A stretch of 64,000 bases of DNA. Origin: Pseudomonadota bacterium (GTDB taxonomy: Bacteria; Pseudomonadota; Gammaproteobacteria; Steroidobacterales; Woeseiaceae). The stretch's first letter is position 1. Every line of letters starts with the position of its first letter. Both the position numbers and the translations under genes were made by a program. Below, in pieces: positions 8,946-18,357 of the stretch. The notes beneath the pieces were generated by a model that saw nothing but the letters and a program-made list of their open reading frames with translations, made no database searches and had not been told where the DNA came from. Where the stretch lies: assembly GCA_022563195.1 (NCBI GenBank), contig JADFNV010000009.1, positions 29,910-93,909 on the forward strand, given 5' to 3'.

Positions 8946-9425
8946 ATGAACGTTAAAATACTTTTGAAACAAAGTCTTATTGTGACTATTTCATGTATTT
9001 TAGTAGCATGTGCGGCTGGCAATGAGGCGCCCGGAGATGATCAACATGCGGTCAAATTCGGAGGTTCAGATTGCATCTCGCAGAGGACTATCCGAGACTA
9101 TGCCGTATTGGACGACAGCAATCTGATCGTCACAGCGGCAGGCCGGCGCAAATACCACGTGGTATTGAGTCGCCGCGCGTTTGGCTTACGATCTAATTGG
9201 CAGATCGGATTCGTGTCCCCGACAGGTCGGATTTGCTCCGCTTTCAGCGAAATTGTCGTTGACGACGGATTTCGACCCGAGCGAATCACAATCGCTTCAG
9301 TTAGAAAGCTGACTCCAGAGGATGAAGACGAATTACTCATCCGGTTCGGCAAAAAAGAACCGGAGTTCACACAAGCCCCGGCGACCCAGGAAGTGGAAGG
9401 CGCCGAGGTCGAAGAGCTGGACTGA
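8946..9425 (+). CDS. small lipoprotein, DUF6491-like
   Basis: 159 aa. The signal peptide ends in a lipobox with Cys22 (ILVACAAG). The mature part has a compact domain with CISQRTIRDY, an SRRAFGLR-type middle and a conserved cysteine (GRICS), resembling the DUF6491 family of small proteobacterial lipoproteins. The acidic C-terminal tail is low complexity. Function is unknown. It has its own AT-rich upstream region and a strong terminator, so it is probably monocistronic. Confidence 0.75.
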   Translation: MNVKILLKQSLIVTISCILVACAAGNEAPGDDQHAVKFGGSDCISQRTIRDYAVLDDSNLIVTAAGRRKYHVVLSRRAFGLRSNWQIGFVSPTGRICSAFSEIVVDDGFRPERITIASVRKLTPEDEDELLIRFGKKEPEFTQAPATQEVEGAEVEELD

Positions 9426-9488
9426 GACGTCGACCGGTTCCCGGTAGTACGACTTAGTCACGCAATCCGCAATCTCCGTGCGGACCCG

Positions 9489-9525
9489 CCCAGCCAGCCG
9501 CAAGGCTGGCTGGGTTTTATTTTTT
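9489..9525 (+). terminator. strong rho-independent terminator
   Basis: A perfect 11 bp stem (CCCAGCCAGCC / GGCTGGCTGGG) with a GCAA tetraloop is followed by TTTTATTTTTT. It ends the lipoprotein transcript just before the CoA-transferase gene. Confidence 0.93.
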
Positions 9526-9544
9526 ATAGGTCGGACACAGGCTC

Positions 9545-10759
9545 ATGAGTGGCGCGCTAGAGGGGATCAGGATTCTGGACATGAGCCGGGTATTGGCCGG
9601 CCCATGGGCCGGACAATTGCTTGGTGATTTTGGCGCCGATGTCGTCAAGGTTGAACGACCCGTCGTCGGCGACGATACCCGGCATTGGGGCCCACCCTGG
9701 CTGGACCCAAAAAATGCCTGTGAATCCGCCTATTTCCTATCGACAAATCGCAACAAACGCTCCATCACGGTTGACCTGACAGACCTTGATGGCCAGGACC
9801 TCATTCGGGCGCTTGCGAAAAAAGCTGATGTCTTGATCGAAAATTATCGGGTGGGCACGCTGCCAGGTTACGGGCTCGGTGCCGAAGATCTTCTGCAATT
9901 GAATCCAGCCCTGATTTACTGCTCCATATCCGCTTACGGTCAGCGGAGTTCCCGGTCGAGCGAACCGGGCTACGACGCAATGATCCAGGCATCGGCGGGA
10001 TTGATGAGCATCACGGGAACACCGGACTGCGAGGGTGGCAGCCCACAAAAAGTTGGCGTCGCCGTGTCGGACATTATGGCCGGCATGTATGCCACGACCG
10101 CGATTTTGGCGGCGATTCACCAACGCTCAAAGACCGGGCTGGGGCAGCATATTGATCTGTCCTTGTACGACAGCCAGGCCGCCTGGCTTGCAAACCAGGC
10201 GATGAATTTCCTGATTGGCGGCGAAACGCCTGTGCGTCGTGGCACGGCGCATCCTAATTTGGTGCCATACCAGGCATTTGAGACGTGCAATGGTTTCCTG
10301 ATACTTGCCATCGGCAACGATCGACAATTTGTCCGCTTCGCGAAATGTATTGGCCAACCCGAATTGGCCACGGACACGCGTTTCCAGGACAATTCAAAGC
10401 GAATCGAGTTCCGTGACACCCTCGTCGACATCCTCGCCACCGTGTTTCGAACACGCAATACCGCACAGTGGCTCAAAGCATTAGGCGATGCGGACGTGCC
10501 GTGTGGACCGATAAACACGATCGATGAGGTACTAACGGGTGCCTACGCAGAGGAACGTGGCCTGGTGCAAACCATGGTTCACCCGATGCACGATGCGTTG
10601 CCGACCGTAGCGAATCCGGTTCGATTCTCACAGACGCCTGTCAGCTACCGTTTGGCTCCTCCGACTTTGGGACAGCACACGAACGAAATTTTGACCGAGT
10701 GGCTGGACTACACCGACCAGGATATAGAGAAGCTAATCGACGTCGAACGAGTGAAGTGA
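9545..10759 (+). CDS. CaiB/BaiF family CoA transferase
   Basis: 404 aa class III CoA transferase. N-terminal RILDMSRVLAGPWAGQLLGDFGADVVKVE, the YSSISAYG-type block (IYCSISAYG) and the aspartate of GYDAMIQA (the family catalytic Asp) are all present. Such enzymes move CoA between carboxylic acids such as formyl, succinyl or carnitine derivatives. The substrate cannot be told from sequence. The stop codon is followed directly by the TTG start of the AddB-like gene. Confidence 0.93.
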   Translation: MSGALEGIRILDMSRVLAGPWAGQLLGDFGADVVKVERPVVGDDTRHWGPPWLDPKNACESAYFLSTNRNKRSITVDLTDLDGQDLIRALAKKADVLIENYRVGTLPGYGLGAEDLLQLNPALIYCSISAYGQRSSRSSEPGYDAMIQASAGLMSITGTPDCEGGSPQKVGVAVSDIMAGMYATTAILAAIHQRSKTGLGQHIDLSLYDSQAAWLANQAMNFLIGGETPVRRGTAHPNLVPYQAFETCNGFLILAIGNDRQFVRFAKCIGQPELATDTRFQDNSKRIEFRDTLVDILATVFRTRNTAQWLKALGDADVPCGPINTIDEVLTGAYAEERGLVQTMVHPMHDALPTVANPVRFSQTPVSYRLAPPTLGQHTNEILTEWLDYTDQDIEKLIDVERVK

Positions 10760-13351
10760 TTGTACGACTGGCTTACTGACGCACTGCAAGACTCGTCGCA
10801 TGTGTTGACAGCCAGCCGGCGCCTTGCACGCGTGCTGCAGCTTGAATATGGCGCACAACAAGTCGCAGCAGGCGAGAGCGCCTGGCGCAGTCCTTCGATC
10901 ATGTCGTGGCCGAACTGGCTGATGCAAATCATCGCGACCAGCAAAGACCCGCAGTCGCTGCCTACGCGCATCAATGTCCATCAGAGCCGCATCCTTTGGG
11001 AGCGGTGTCTGCGGCGGGAAGTCAATGACCCGCTACTCAACATTGCGTTGCTCGCTCGACAATCGATGGAGTCCTGGTCACGAATCCACGAATGGTCGGT
11101 ACCGCTCGGTGACTGTGCCGAGGCCGCACAAGGCAAGGACCGGAGGTTGTTTGTGCAAGTGGCGCGAAATTACCAGTCAATTCTCGATCGTGAAAACTGG
11201 ATCGATGCGGCGGGACTGCCGCGATTGCTTGTACAACTGATGCATGAGCATAGCGTGGCAGTTCCACCTAAAGTCACGCTTGCCGGTTTTGATCGAATTG
11301 TTCCCCAGGTCGATTTGCTGCTCGACGTGCTCAGAAACGCCGGTTGCGATGTCGTGATTGCATCGAATACACAGGCACCAGGCTCCGGCATCTTACATCG
11401 GTATGAGAACACGGATGCGGAATTGCGCGCGGCCGGTGCCTGGGCGAGGAGCAAACTCGATCAATCCGGTGAGCAGTGCATCGCCATAATTGTGCCCGGT
11501 CTTGAACAGGATGCACCTCGCTATGCACGCCTTCTCAAGGAGGGCTTGTTGCCTGGCTGGCAATGTGGGGACGCGCGATATGACGGTGTTGTCAATGTAT
11601 CCTATGGAAGAAACCTGGCGGCGTATCCCGCAATTTCGATTGCCACTCTCGCGCTGCGCTGGTTGTGCAAGGATCTTTCGACCTCCGAAGTCAGCCTGTT
11701 GCTGCGGTCACCCATGCTCGGTCAATCGGGCGACGACGGCCGCAGTCGACTTGAATTGCGCCTGCGGCAGTCGCCCGACCGCCTTTGGTCGCCCGCAATG
11801 TTGCTTGCTGAACTCAATCGGCGACGCGATTCACCCAATGCCAATGACTGGCTTGAACGCCTGCGGGCACTGAGTGATTGCCGGTCGGGATTGCCGCAAC
11901 GCAATTCGCCTTCTGCCTGGGCGGCATTATTCGACGCTTTGCTCGACACGCTGGGTTGGCCTGGCAGTGGGTCCTTGAACAGCCACGAATTTCAACTCAT
12001 CAACCGCTGGCGCGAGCTGCTAAATGATCTTGCCCGCCTTGAGCTCGTAACTCCGGCGATGACCAGCGCGGAAGCTCTGGGCCGACTGCTTACGATGGCT
12101 AAGGAGACAGTATTTCAACCCGAAGCCGCGGGCGCACTGGTGCACCTTCTCGGTCCTCTTGAGGCTGCCGGTATGCAGTTCGACCAACTGTGGGTTGCCG
12201 GACTGAGTGCCAGCGACTGGCCTCCTGCGGGCCGGCCATTGGCACTGGTGTCTCGAGACCTGCAAAGACGTCACGGCATGCCGGATGCTGATCCGCAGGA
12301 TACGCTCGACTACGCACATCGCGTAATTTCGCGATTGATCAGTAGTTCGCCTCAGACTGTCTGTAGCTATCCACGAACCGACAATAATGCAGAGCAAACG
12401 GTCACTGCATTGCTCGCTGAGTTCGATATTGAGGCAACAGCCGGTCCGGAGGATCCGCTTTGGCACGCATCGCAATGGGTGAACGCGGCGACTGTGGCGA
12501 CGGTGACATCAGATCCGGTGCCACCGGTAAGCGACGATGAGACGATTGCCGGCGGGGCGGCGACGATACAACGGCAGCTTACGGATCCTTTTTCGGCATT
12601 CGTTTTCGGCCGGCTCGGAGTACGAGCGCTCTCCGCAATCACGGCGGGTCTTGCACCAGGCATCCGCGGAAACCTGATACACAGCGCACTGCATCGTTTG
12701 TACACAGACTTGCCAGACAGCCACGCCATAGCCGGTTGGAACGAGAAGGACATCAATGACCGTGTGCAATCCGCAGTGGCAGCGTCTTTTCACCAACTGG
12801 AGCGCAACGCGGATCCGGTATTGCAATACCTGTTGATGCTCGAGCGTCGACGTGTCGGCGAACTTCTCAAAGGCGTCATCGCAATGGATGCTGCTCGAGA
12901 GACATTCGAGATTGCAAGTGTCGAGAATGCTGTTGATGCCGAAATCAATGGCATACGGTTGCACTTGCGCTATGACCGCGTCGATCGTGTTGATGGTGGC
13001 CAGGTGGTCGTTTTGGATTACAAGACCGGCGCACCGAAGCGCCTGCTCGATCGCAATGGCGACCCCAAAGAAATGCAACTGCTTACCTACGCCTGCGCTA
13101 TTTCGGATCCGATCGCGGGAATTGGACTGGTCAATATCGACACACGCAATATCGCGATCGATGCGGTCGGCAGGACGTTCACGCCCGATTTGGATTGGGA
13201 TGCAGCGCTCCCGAGATGGCTGGAGCGGGTCAGGAATGCGGCGGGAGAGATCCGGAATGGCGATGTCCGAATCAATGCATGGCAGACGACTAAGGACGCG
13301 AGACCGCTGAGCCTGCTGAGTCGAATTGGGGAGCTCCGTCGTGACGCCTGA
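10760..13351 (+). CDS. AddB-like PD-(D/E)XK nuclease subunit
   Basis: 863 aa, first of a two-gene helicase-nuclease pair. The body resembles a degenerate UvrD-like helicase without a Walker A loop. The C-terminus carries a RecB-type nuclease motif (VVVLDYKTG around 748-757, followed by EMQLLTYA). It corresponds to the proteobacterial 'probable DNA repair protein' family that replaces AddB. The four cysteines that bind an Fe-S cluster in Bacillus AddB are not visible; the usual cysteine-containing segment here reads LTDPFSAFV. It starts with TTG immediately after the CoA-transferase stop. Confidence 0.85.
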   Translation: MYDWLTDALQDSSHVLTASRRLARVLQLEYGAQQVAAGESAWRSPSIMSWPNWLMQIIATSKDPQSLPTRINVHQSRILWERCLRREVNDPLLNIALLARQSMESWSRIHEWSVPLGDCAEAAQGKDRRLFVQVARNYQSILDRENWIDAAGLPRLLVQLMHEHSVAVPPKVTLAGFDRIVPQVDLLLDVLRNAGCDVVIASNTQAPGSGILHRYENTDAELRAAGAWARSKLDQSGEQCIAIIVPGLEQDAPRYARLLKEGLLPGWQCGDARYDGVVNVSYGRNLAAYPAISIATLALRWLCKDLSTSEVSLLLRSPMLGQSGDDGRSRLELRLRQSPDRLWSPAMLLAELNRRRDSPNANDWLERLRALSDCRSGLPQRNSPSAWAALFDALLDTLGWPGSGSLNSHEFQLINRWRELLNDLARLELVTPAMTSAEALGRLLTMAKETVFQPEAAGALVHLLGPLEAAGMQFDQLWVAGLSASDWPPAGRPLALVSRDLQRRHGMPDADPQDTLDYAHRVISRLISSSPQTVCSYPRTDNNAEQTVTALLAEFDIEATAGPEDPLWHASQWVNAATVATVTSDPVPPVSDDETIAGGAATIQRQLTDPFSAFVFGRLGVRALSAITAGLAPGIRGNLIHSALHRLYTDLPDSHAIAGWNEKDINDRVQSAVAASFHQLERNADPVLQYLLMLERRRVGELLKGVIAMDAARETFEIASVENAVDAEINGIRLHLRYDRVDRVDGGQVVVLDYKTGAPKRLLDRNGDPKEMQLLTYACAISDPIAGIGLVNIDTRNIAIDAVGRTFTPDLDWDAALPRWLERVRNAAGEIRNGDVRINAWQTTKDARPLSLLSRIGELRRDA

Positions 13352-16300
13352 CACGCAATTACTGCTCGATGATGAGGCCGCGCGTGTTGCAGCGCTCGAC
13401 GTCACGCGCTCATTCATCGTTCAGGCTCCCGCCGGATCGGGCAAGACCGAGCTCTTAATTCAGCGTTACCTGAAACTGCTCACGACGGTAGAAAGTCCGG
13501 AGGAAGTTCTGGCGATCACGTTCACACGCAAAGCGGCAGCTGAAATGCAACTGCGTGTATTGCATGCGTTGCAGCGAGCACAGCGCGATGAGGTCCCCAA
13601 AGAGTTGCATGAAGCAACTACGGCCGCCGCTGCGCTTTCGGTCTTGCAGCGCGATCGGCAACTGCACTGGAATCTCATCACCAATCCACGACGCATGCGC
13701 ATCCAGACTCTCGATTCCTTGAATGCTTCAATCGCGCGCTCGCAACCCTTGACATCGACAGGTGGGGCGGCCGGCAGCGCTATTGTCGCTGATGCCGAAA
13801 TGCAAATTCTGTATCGCGATGCGGCGACTCTGACCCTGGATCAATTGCTCGAAAGCGGTCCAATGCACGAGGCTACTGAGCAAGTATTGCTGCACGTCGA
13901 CAACAATACATCGCTCTATGTCAGCTACCTTGCTCGAATGCTTGCGGCCAGAGATCAATGGTTGCCATTCATTGGCGGCGGCACAGTCGAACATGGAAAA
14001 GAACGTCAGCTGCGCACCAGGCTCGAAGCCAATCTCGAAGGCGCAGTCACCGAACATCTCGAGCGCACCAACGCTGCGCTGCCAGCCGATTCTGCGAGTT
14101 CGATGGTCGAACTTACCAATTATGCCGCGGCCCGATTGCGCGAGTCGGGCGACGACCAGAACCCGATCGGCGCATTACACAATCGGCCAGCCATGCCCAA
14201 TCCGGACGTCAGGGACATGCCCCAGTGGCTGGGTCTGGCCGAATTGCTGTTGACGCGGCAGGGGCAGCCGCGTCAAAGAATCACCAAGGGCCAAGGATTT
14301 CCGGTCGGTGATGATGGACAAAAGCAGTCTATGACTGAGCTGCTGAAGTCTCTCCACGGCCAACAAACATTTTGTGAATTGCTGCACGACGTACGCATTC
14401 TCCCGCCGGTGCGCTACCGCGACGAGCAGTGGCGCGTACTCCTGGCCCTGTTCCGGCTATTGCCGTTGGCAGCCACTGAACTCAAGCGATTATTCAGCGA
14501 GAACAGCGTGACCGACTACGTCGAAGTGGCGATGGCTGCTGGCGACGCGCTTGGCACCGCTGATAGTCCCGGCGATGTTGCCCTGTTACTCGACTATCAG
14601 CTGCGGCACCTGCTAATTGACGAAATGCAGGATACGTCGAGCGCTCAGTACCGAATGCTCGAAGCATTGACCGGGGGCTGGGAAGAGGGTGACGGTCGGA
14701 CCCTGTTTTGCGTCGGCGATCCGATGCAGTCAATTTACCGCTTTCGCAATGCCGAAGTGGGTCAATTTCTGCTCGCAAAGCACGCTGGCATCGGCAACGT
14801 GAATTTGCATTCGCTGACCTTGCGCCGAAATTTTCGTTCGGGCGAGCATCTGGTGAATTGGTTCAACGACGTTTTTCCGCATGTGCTTCCTGCCCATGAC
14901 GAATCGCGCCAAAGCGCCGTTTCATATTCGGCCGCAGTTTCCGTAGAGAAACTAAAAGGGCAGGGACGTTGTGTCGTGCACCCGCTGTTCGGCAGCAGCC
15001 CAGCTGCCGAGGCGATCGCGGGTTGTCGAATCATTCGGGAAACGCTCGACGAGTACGCCGAGGGTGACATGGCCGTACTCGTTCGCAGCCGAACCCATGT
15101 ACAAGCTTTGCTCGCCCGTCTACGCGAAGCCGGCATAGCCTATCGCGCCGTGGAAATTGACCGGCTGACCGATCTGCCTGAGATTATCGACATATTGGCA
15201 CTCACGCGCACGCTCGTTCACCCGGGCGATCGCCTGGCGTGGCTGGCCTTGCTGCGATCGCCCTGGGTGGGACTGGACTGGAGCGATTTGCACGCGCTCG
15301 TTGCGGGTGAGCCGAACGCGACCGTCTGGGAATTATTGAGCATGGACGGCCAGCTCATCAATTTGAGCGATTACGGCAGTCAGGCCGTCGCCGAGTTTCG
15401 TGCCAGGATTCTGCAGGTCAAATCATCGACTCGTATCCACACATTGCGTGATCGTGTTGAAGAAACCTGGCTGACGCTCGGCGGTCCGGCAATACTCGAC
15501 GACCATCACGCTGTGGAAAACGTGTATCGCTTCCTGGATGTCATCGAAGGACTGGAAGTCGCCGGCTCTTTACCCGATGTCGCGGTTCTGGAGGATGCTC
15601 TCGATTTCGAGCATGTATCGAGCAATGTGCAGGCACGAGTGCAGGTTATGACGATGCATCGTGCCAAGGGCCTGCAATTTGATCATGTGTTGCTGTATGG
15701 GCTCGGACGGTCGCCGGGCCGATACGAGCGAGCAGTCCTGAACTGGTTTGACATACCCGGCGAGCACGGTGCGGACGAAAAAGTCATCAGCCCGGTCGGC
15801 CCGAGGGCAGAGGTTGAAAACGATCCGGTGCATCGCTTCATCGAAAAGATCGAGTCCGGCAAAAATCGGCATGAGCTGGGCCGCTTGCTGTATGTGGCAT
15901 GTACGCGGGCGCGACACACACTGCACTTGCTGGGCCACGTCGAACTGGCAGCTGATGGTCAAAAATATCGACCGGCCCTTGCACGAAGTTTGTTGAATCT
16001 GCTGTGGCCATCGGTCTCTGCTGATTTCGAGCAGGCGTTTCAGCCAGATGCGCCAGTATCGAATGGCGAAGATCGCAAGTTGTGGTTACGTCCTGAGCTG
16101 CGAAGATTCGAATCTCCGTGGTCACTGCCCGAGATCGAAGCATTGCCTGGCATGAGTGAACTGCCTGGCACTATTGAAGAGAATCGCACTGTCGAATTTT
16201 ACTGGGTGGGCACGGACGCACGCGTGGCCGGCACCGTCGTGCATCGCTGGTTGCAAATGGTGGCCGATGAACGAGTGGATCTAAGCCACGACACTCTCGC

Positions 16301-16724
16301 ATCGATGCGCATAGTGAGTGCGCGCTGGCTACGCGAGATGGGTGTTGGCGACGAATCGATCGAAGCCGTCACACAGCGTGTGGAAAAAGCGCTAATCGGC
16401 GTCCTTGACGATGATAAGGGCCGGTGGCTGCTCGAGGGTGAGGGTTACGCCGAACTTAAATTGACTGGCGTTTATGAGGGTCGTATGGAGTCTGTCGTAC
16501 TTGACCGCGTCAGAATTGACGAAGACGGTACGCATTGGATTGTCGATTACAAAATCAGTTCGCATGAAGGCGGCGACCTCGAGAGCTTTCTCGAGGCGGA
16601 GTCCGATCGCTATCGGCCGCAACTGAGCAAATACGCGGAGTTTTACCAAAACTATTCGGGCGCACCGGTACGCTGCGCCCTGTACTTTCCGCTGCTGCAG
16701 GAGTTCGTCGAAGTCACGTTGTAA
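13341..16724 (+). CDS. AddA-like UvrD helicase / PD-(D/E)XK nuclease
   Basis: About 1,127 aa. SF1A helicase motifs are complete: Walker A APAGSGKTE near residue 35, LLIDEMQDTS near 430, VGDPMQSIYRFR near 457, and a C-terminal half with TMHRAKGLQFD. The extreme C-terminus has a RecB-family nuclease core (WIVDYKIS near 1066). With the preceding gene it should form an AddAB-type double-strand-break resection machine, a functional replacement for RecBCD. GTG at 13341 is preferred over TTG at 13326 because GGGGAG lies 7-8 bases before it. It overlaps the previous stop by 11 bp. Confidence 0.9.
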   Translation: MTPDTQLLLDDEAARVAALDVTRSFIVQAPAGSGKTELLIQRYLKLLTTVESPEEVLAITFTRKAAAEMQLRVLHALQRAQRDEVPKELHEATTAAAALSVLQRDRQLHWNLITNPRRMRIQTLDSLNASIARSQPLTSTGGAAGSAIVADAEMQILYRDAATLTLDQLLESGPMHEATEQVLLHVDNNTSLYVSYLARMLAARDQWLPFIGGGTVEHGKERQLRTRLEANLEGAVTEHLERTNAALPADSASSMVELTNYAAARLRESGDDQNPIGALHNRPAMPNPDVRDMPQWLGLAELLLTRQGQPRQRITKGQGFPVGDDGQKQSMTELLKSLHGQQTFCELLHDVRILPPVRYRDEQWRVLLALFRLLPLAATELKRLFSENSVTDYVEVAMAAGDALGTADSPGDVALLLDYQLRHLLIDEMQDTSSAQYRMLEALTGGWEEGDGRTLFCVGDPMQSIYRFRNAEVGQFLLAKHAGIGNVNLHSLTLRRNFRSGEHLVNWFNDVFPHVLPAHDESRQSAVSYSAAVSVEKLKGQGRCVVHPLFGSSPAAEAIAGCRIIRETLDEYAEGDMAVLVRSRTHVQALLARLREAGIAYRAVEIDRLTDLPEIIDILALTRTLVHPGDRLAWLALLRSPWVGLDWSDLHALVAGEPNATVWELLSMDGQLINLSDYGSQAVAEFRARILQVKSSTRIHTLRDRVEETWLTLGGPAILDDHHAVENVYRFLDVIEGLEVAGSLPDVAVLEDALDFEHVSSNVQARVQVMTMHRAKGLQFDHVLLYGLGRSPGRYERAVLNWFDIPGEHGADEKVISPVGPRAEVENDPVHRFIEKIESGKNRHELGRLLYVACTRARHTLHLLGHVELAADGQKYRPALARSLLNLLWPSVSADFEQAFQPDAPVSNGEDRKLWLRPELRRFESPWSLPEIEALPGMSELPGTIEENRTVEFYWVGTDARVAGTVVHRWLQMVADERVDLSHDTLASMRIVSARWLREMGVGDESIEAVTQRVEKALIGVLDDDKGRWLLEGEGYAELKLTGVYEGRMESVVLDRVRIDEDGTHWIVDYKISSHEGGDLESFLEAESDRYRPQLSKYAEFYQNYSGAPVRCALYFPLLQEFVEVTL

Positions 16725-16748
16725 GAGCTCGCCGTGCGGGCGATCCCA

Positions 16749-17084
16749 CCGTACGGGCACGATCCCGGGTATTTGCTCGCGCTTAACCTCGCTCGGCGTC
16801 CTGCCTCGCTCGCATCGGCCTCCGCTTGCTTGGGCGTCCTGCGTCGCAGCGCTCCGGACGACGCGCGAGCAAACACACCGATTCCGTGCCCCTGCCGAGC
16901 AGGGCGGCCACGATACGGTGGCTCGTCGAGCGTCGTCGAAGCCGAGCGGAGCAGGGACAGCGAGAGCGAGGATTCGCGGATTGGAGCGAGACAGGGACGT
17001 CGAAGCGACATTGAGCGAGAGGAGCTGCCGTGTCGGGGCCGCCGTTCAGACATCGAGCAAATACCCGGTGGCGCGCCCGTACGG
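16749..17084. repeat. 336 bp element with 31 bp inverted-repeat ends
   Basis: The left arm (16749-16779) and right arm (17054-17084) are inverted copies matching at 27 of 31 positions. The core shared blocks are CCGTACGGGC and CCGGGTATTTGCTCG. A third partial copy (CGCGAGCAAA, 16864-16873) lies inside. The interior is GC-rich with short direct repeats (GGCGTCCTGC at 16795 and 16833). No protein-coding gene is supported. It resembles a non-autonomous MITE-like or large extragenic palindromic element lying between addA and gspN. Identity is inference. Confidence 0.55.
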
Positions 17085-17098
17085 GGCCGCCGTTCAGA
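17034..17098. repeat. 17 bp direct repeat pair, 48 bp period
   Basis: CGGGGCCGCCGTTCAGA occurs at 17034-17050 and again at 17082-17098. The second copy overlaps the right inverted-repeat arm, so the direct repeats flank that arm. This could record a duplication, or it could be part of the element. Confidence 0.6.
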
Positions 17099-17128
17099 TA
17101 CCGGGATGATCGCGAGCGCGGCGGGCGC

Positions 17129-17866
17129 CTACAGCTGTCCTTCGAGGCGGAGTTCGTATTGGCCTCGATCATTGGCGGAGCCCAGGAAATGCAGTTGCTG
17201 CCGAATGTCTGCCGGAGTAGAGGCTTTTACAGCGATAAGTGCGACAAATGAGTAAGTTCGATCACTCGACAAAGCCAGGCTACCGGCCAGATCGACGATA
17301 CCATCGGTGTCCTCGACACTGGCCATGATTCCCGCGTCCTGAGTAAGAAAGTCCACCTTGTAGCCGCCAATCGAGGCTCGATGCACGATCGGAGCAAGGA
17401 GATCTGCGACCTCTATTGTGCCGATAGCGACGACCGGCAAGCCATCTTCCAGGCGCAGATGCTCTATCTTTATGCTGAGATTGCCACGCAAGCCGGGAAC
17501 GCCGATCGCCTGTTGCAAGGACTCCAGGGACAGCGACCCGACAAGATCGGTCACCGTTAGGGATCCGGTGACGCCAATGGCAACATTTCCTTCGACGAAT
17601 CCTGGTACGGGGTTTGCCTCGATTGCGTAGCCCAATTTACCGCTCAAAAGTTGCAGCGGTCGGTTGCGCCAATGAAGATCGCTTAAGTAGACGCCATTGA
17701 CCAAAACTTCGCGGGCGCTGCCATTCCACACCGTGCCTTCAATACCACCAAGTCTTAACACGGGAGGAGCAAACCAGTGATAGGCAACACGCGCGGGAAA
17801 GAAAATGATGAGCCCGAAGACAAGCGTTAGAACGCCCAGGAGTACAAGGCGCAAACGAGCTTGCAT
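17129..17866 (-). CDS. gspN: type II secretion system protein N
   Basis: 245 aa. One N-terminal membrane helix (about 6-24) is followed by a periplasmic GspN domain with the GGIEGTVWNGSA block typical of the family. GspN is an accessory component of the type II secretion inner-membrane platform and is absent from some systems. It is the last gene of the gspG-N operon. Its ATG overlaps the gspM stop (TGATG). Confidence 0.87.
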   Translation of the reverse strand: MQARLRLVLLGVLTLVFGLIIFFPARVAYHWFAPPVLRLGGIEGTVWNGSAREVLVNGVYLSDLHWRNRPLQLLSGKLGYAIEANPVPGFVEGNVAIGVTGSLTVTDLVGSLSLESLQQAIGVPGLRGNLSIKIEHLRLEDGLPVVAIGTIEVADLLAPIVHRASIGGYKVDFLTQDAGIMASVEDTDGIVDLAGSLALSSDRTYSFVALIAVKASTPADIRQQLHFLGSANDRGQYELRLEGQL

Positions 17867-18357
17867 CAGGGCAGGCGCTCGAGCGTCAGCGTTGCATTGA
17901 TCAGGCCCGGTCCCGCACGGCTCGCAGTGGACAGGCTTCCGGACGCGACATGCATTGCGTATTGGCTACTCAAATCGCCCAGCCACAGCACGAGATCGTC
18001 GAATGGAACACTCTCGAATTCGACGCGAATGCCGTTCCTGGTGGTTGGCTGACTGCGTTTCAATGACCTGTCAAGACCTCGGGCACGCAGTGTCTGATCG
18101 ACGATGACGACCGGTGTCTGTTGAGTTCCAGGGCGCTGTGTCTGAGTAGCATTGCCAGATGCACTCTGTAAACCCTTGAGCGGTCGCAACTCCGCAAGAG
18201 AACGCTCCCAGTTAGCGACATTGGCTAGCAAGGTAGTATGACCTTTATCGAGCGGCACCCAGACCAGGGCGTAAAATAGCGCGACGGCAACGACAGCGGC
18301 ACCGACGGTCACGAACAGTCGTTCCCTTGACTCCAGCGATTCGAACCAGTCCATCAT
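17866..18357 (-). CDS. gspM: type II secretion system protein M
   Basis: 163 aa. A short cytoplasmic N-terminus with LESRERLFV, one membrane helix (about 17-35, ending ALVWVPL) and a small periplasmic ferredoxin-like domain are visible. This is the standard GspM/EpsM layout. It binds GspL in the assembly platform. Its ATG overlaps the gspL stop (ATGA). Confidence 0.88.
   Translation of the reverse strand: MMDWFESLESRERLFVTVGAAVVAVALFYALVWVPLDKGHTTLLANVANWERSLAELRPLKGLQSASGNATQTQRPGTQQTPVVIVDQTLRARGLDRSLKRSQPTTRNGIRVEFESVPFDDLVLWLGDLSSQYAMHVASGSLSTASRAGPGLINATLTLERLP

Noticed and set aside
16734..17255. Open frames through the GC-rich repeat region
   Set aside because: Their products are arginine/serine-rich low-complexity strings produced by the repeats, with no ribosome binding sites.
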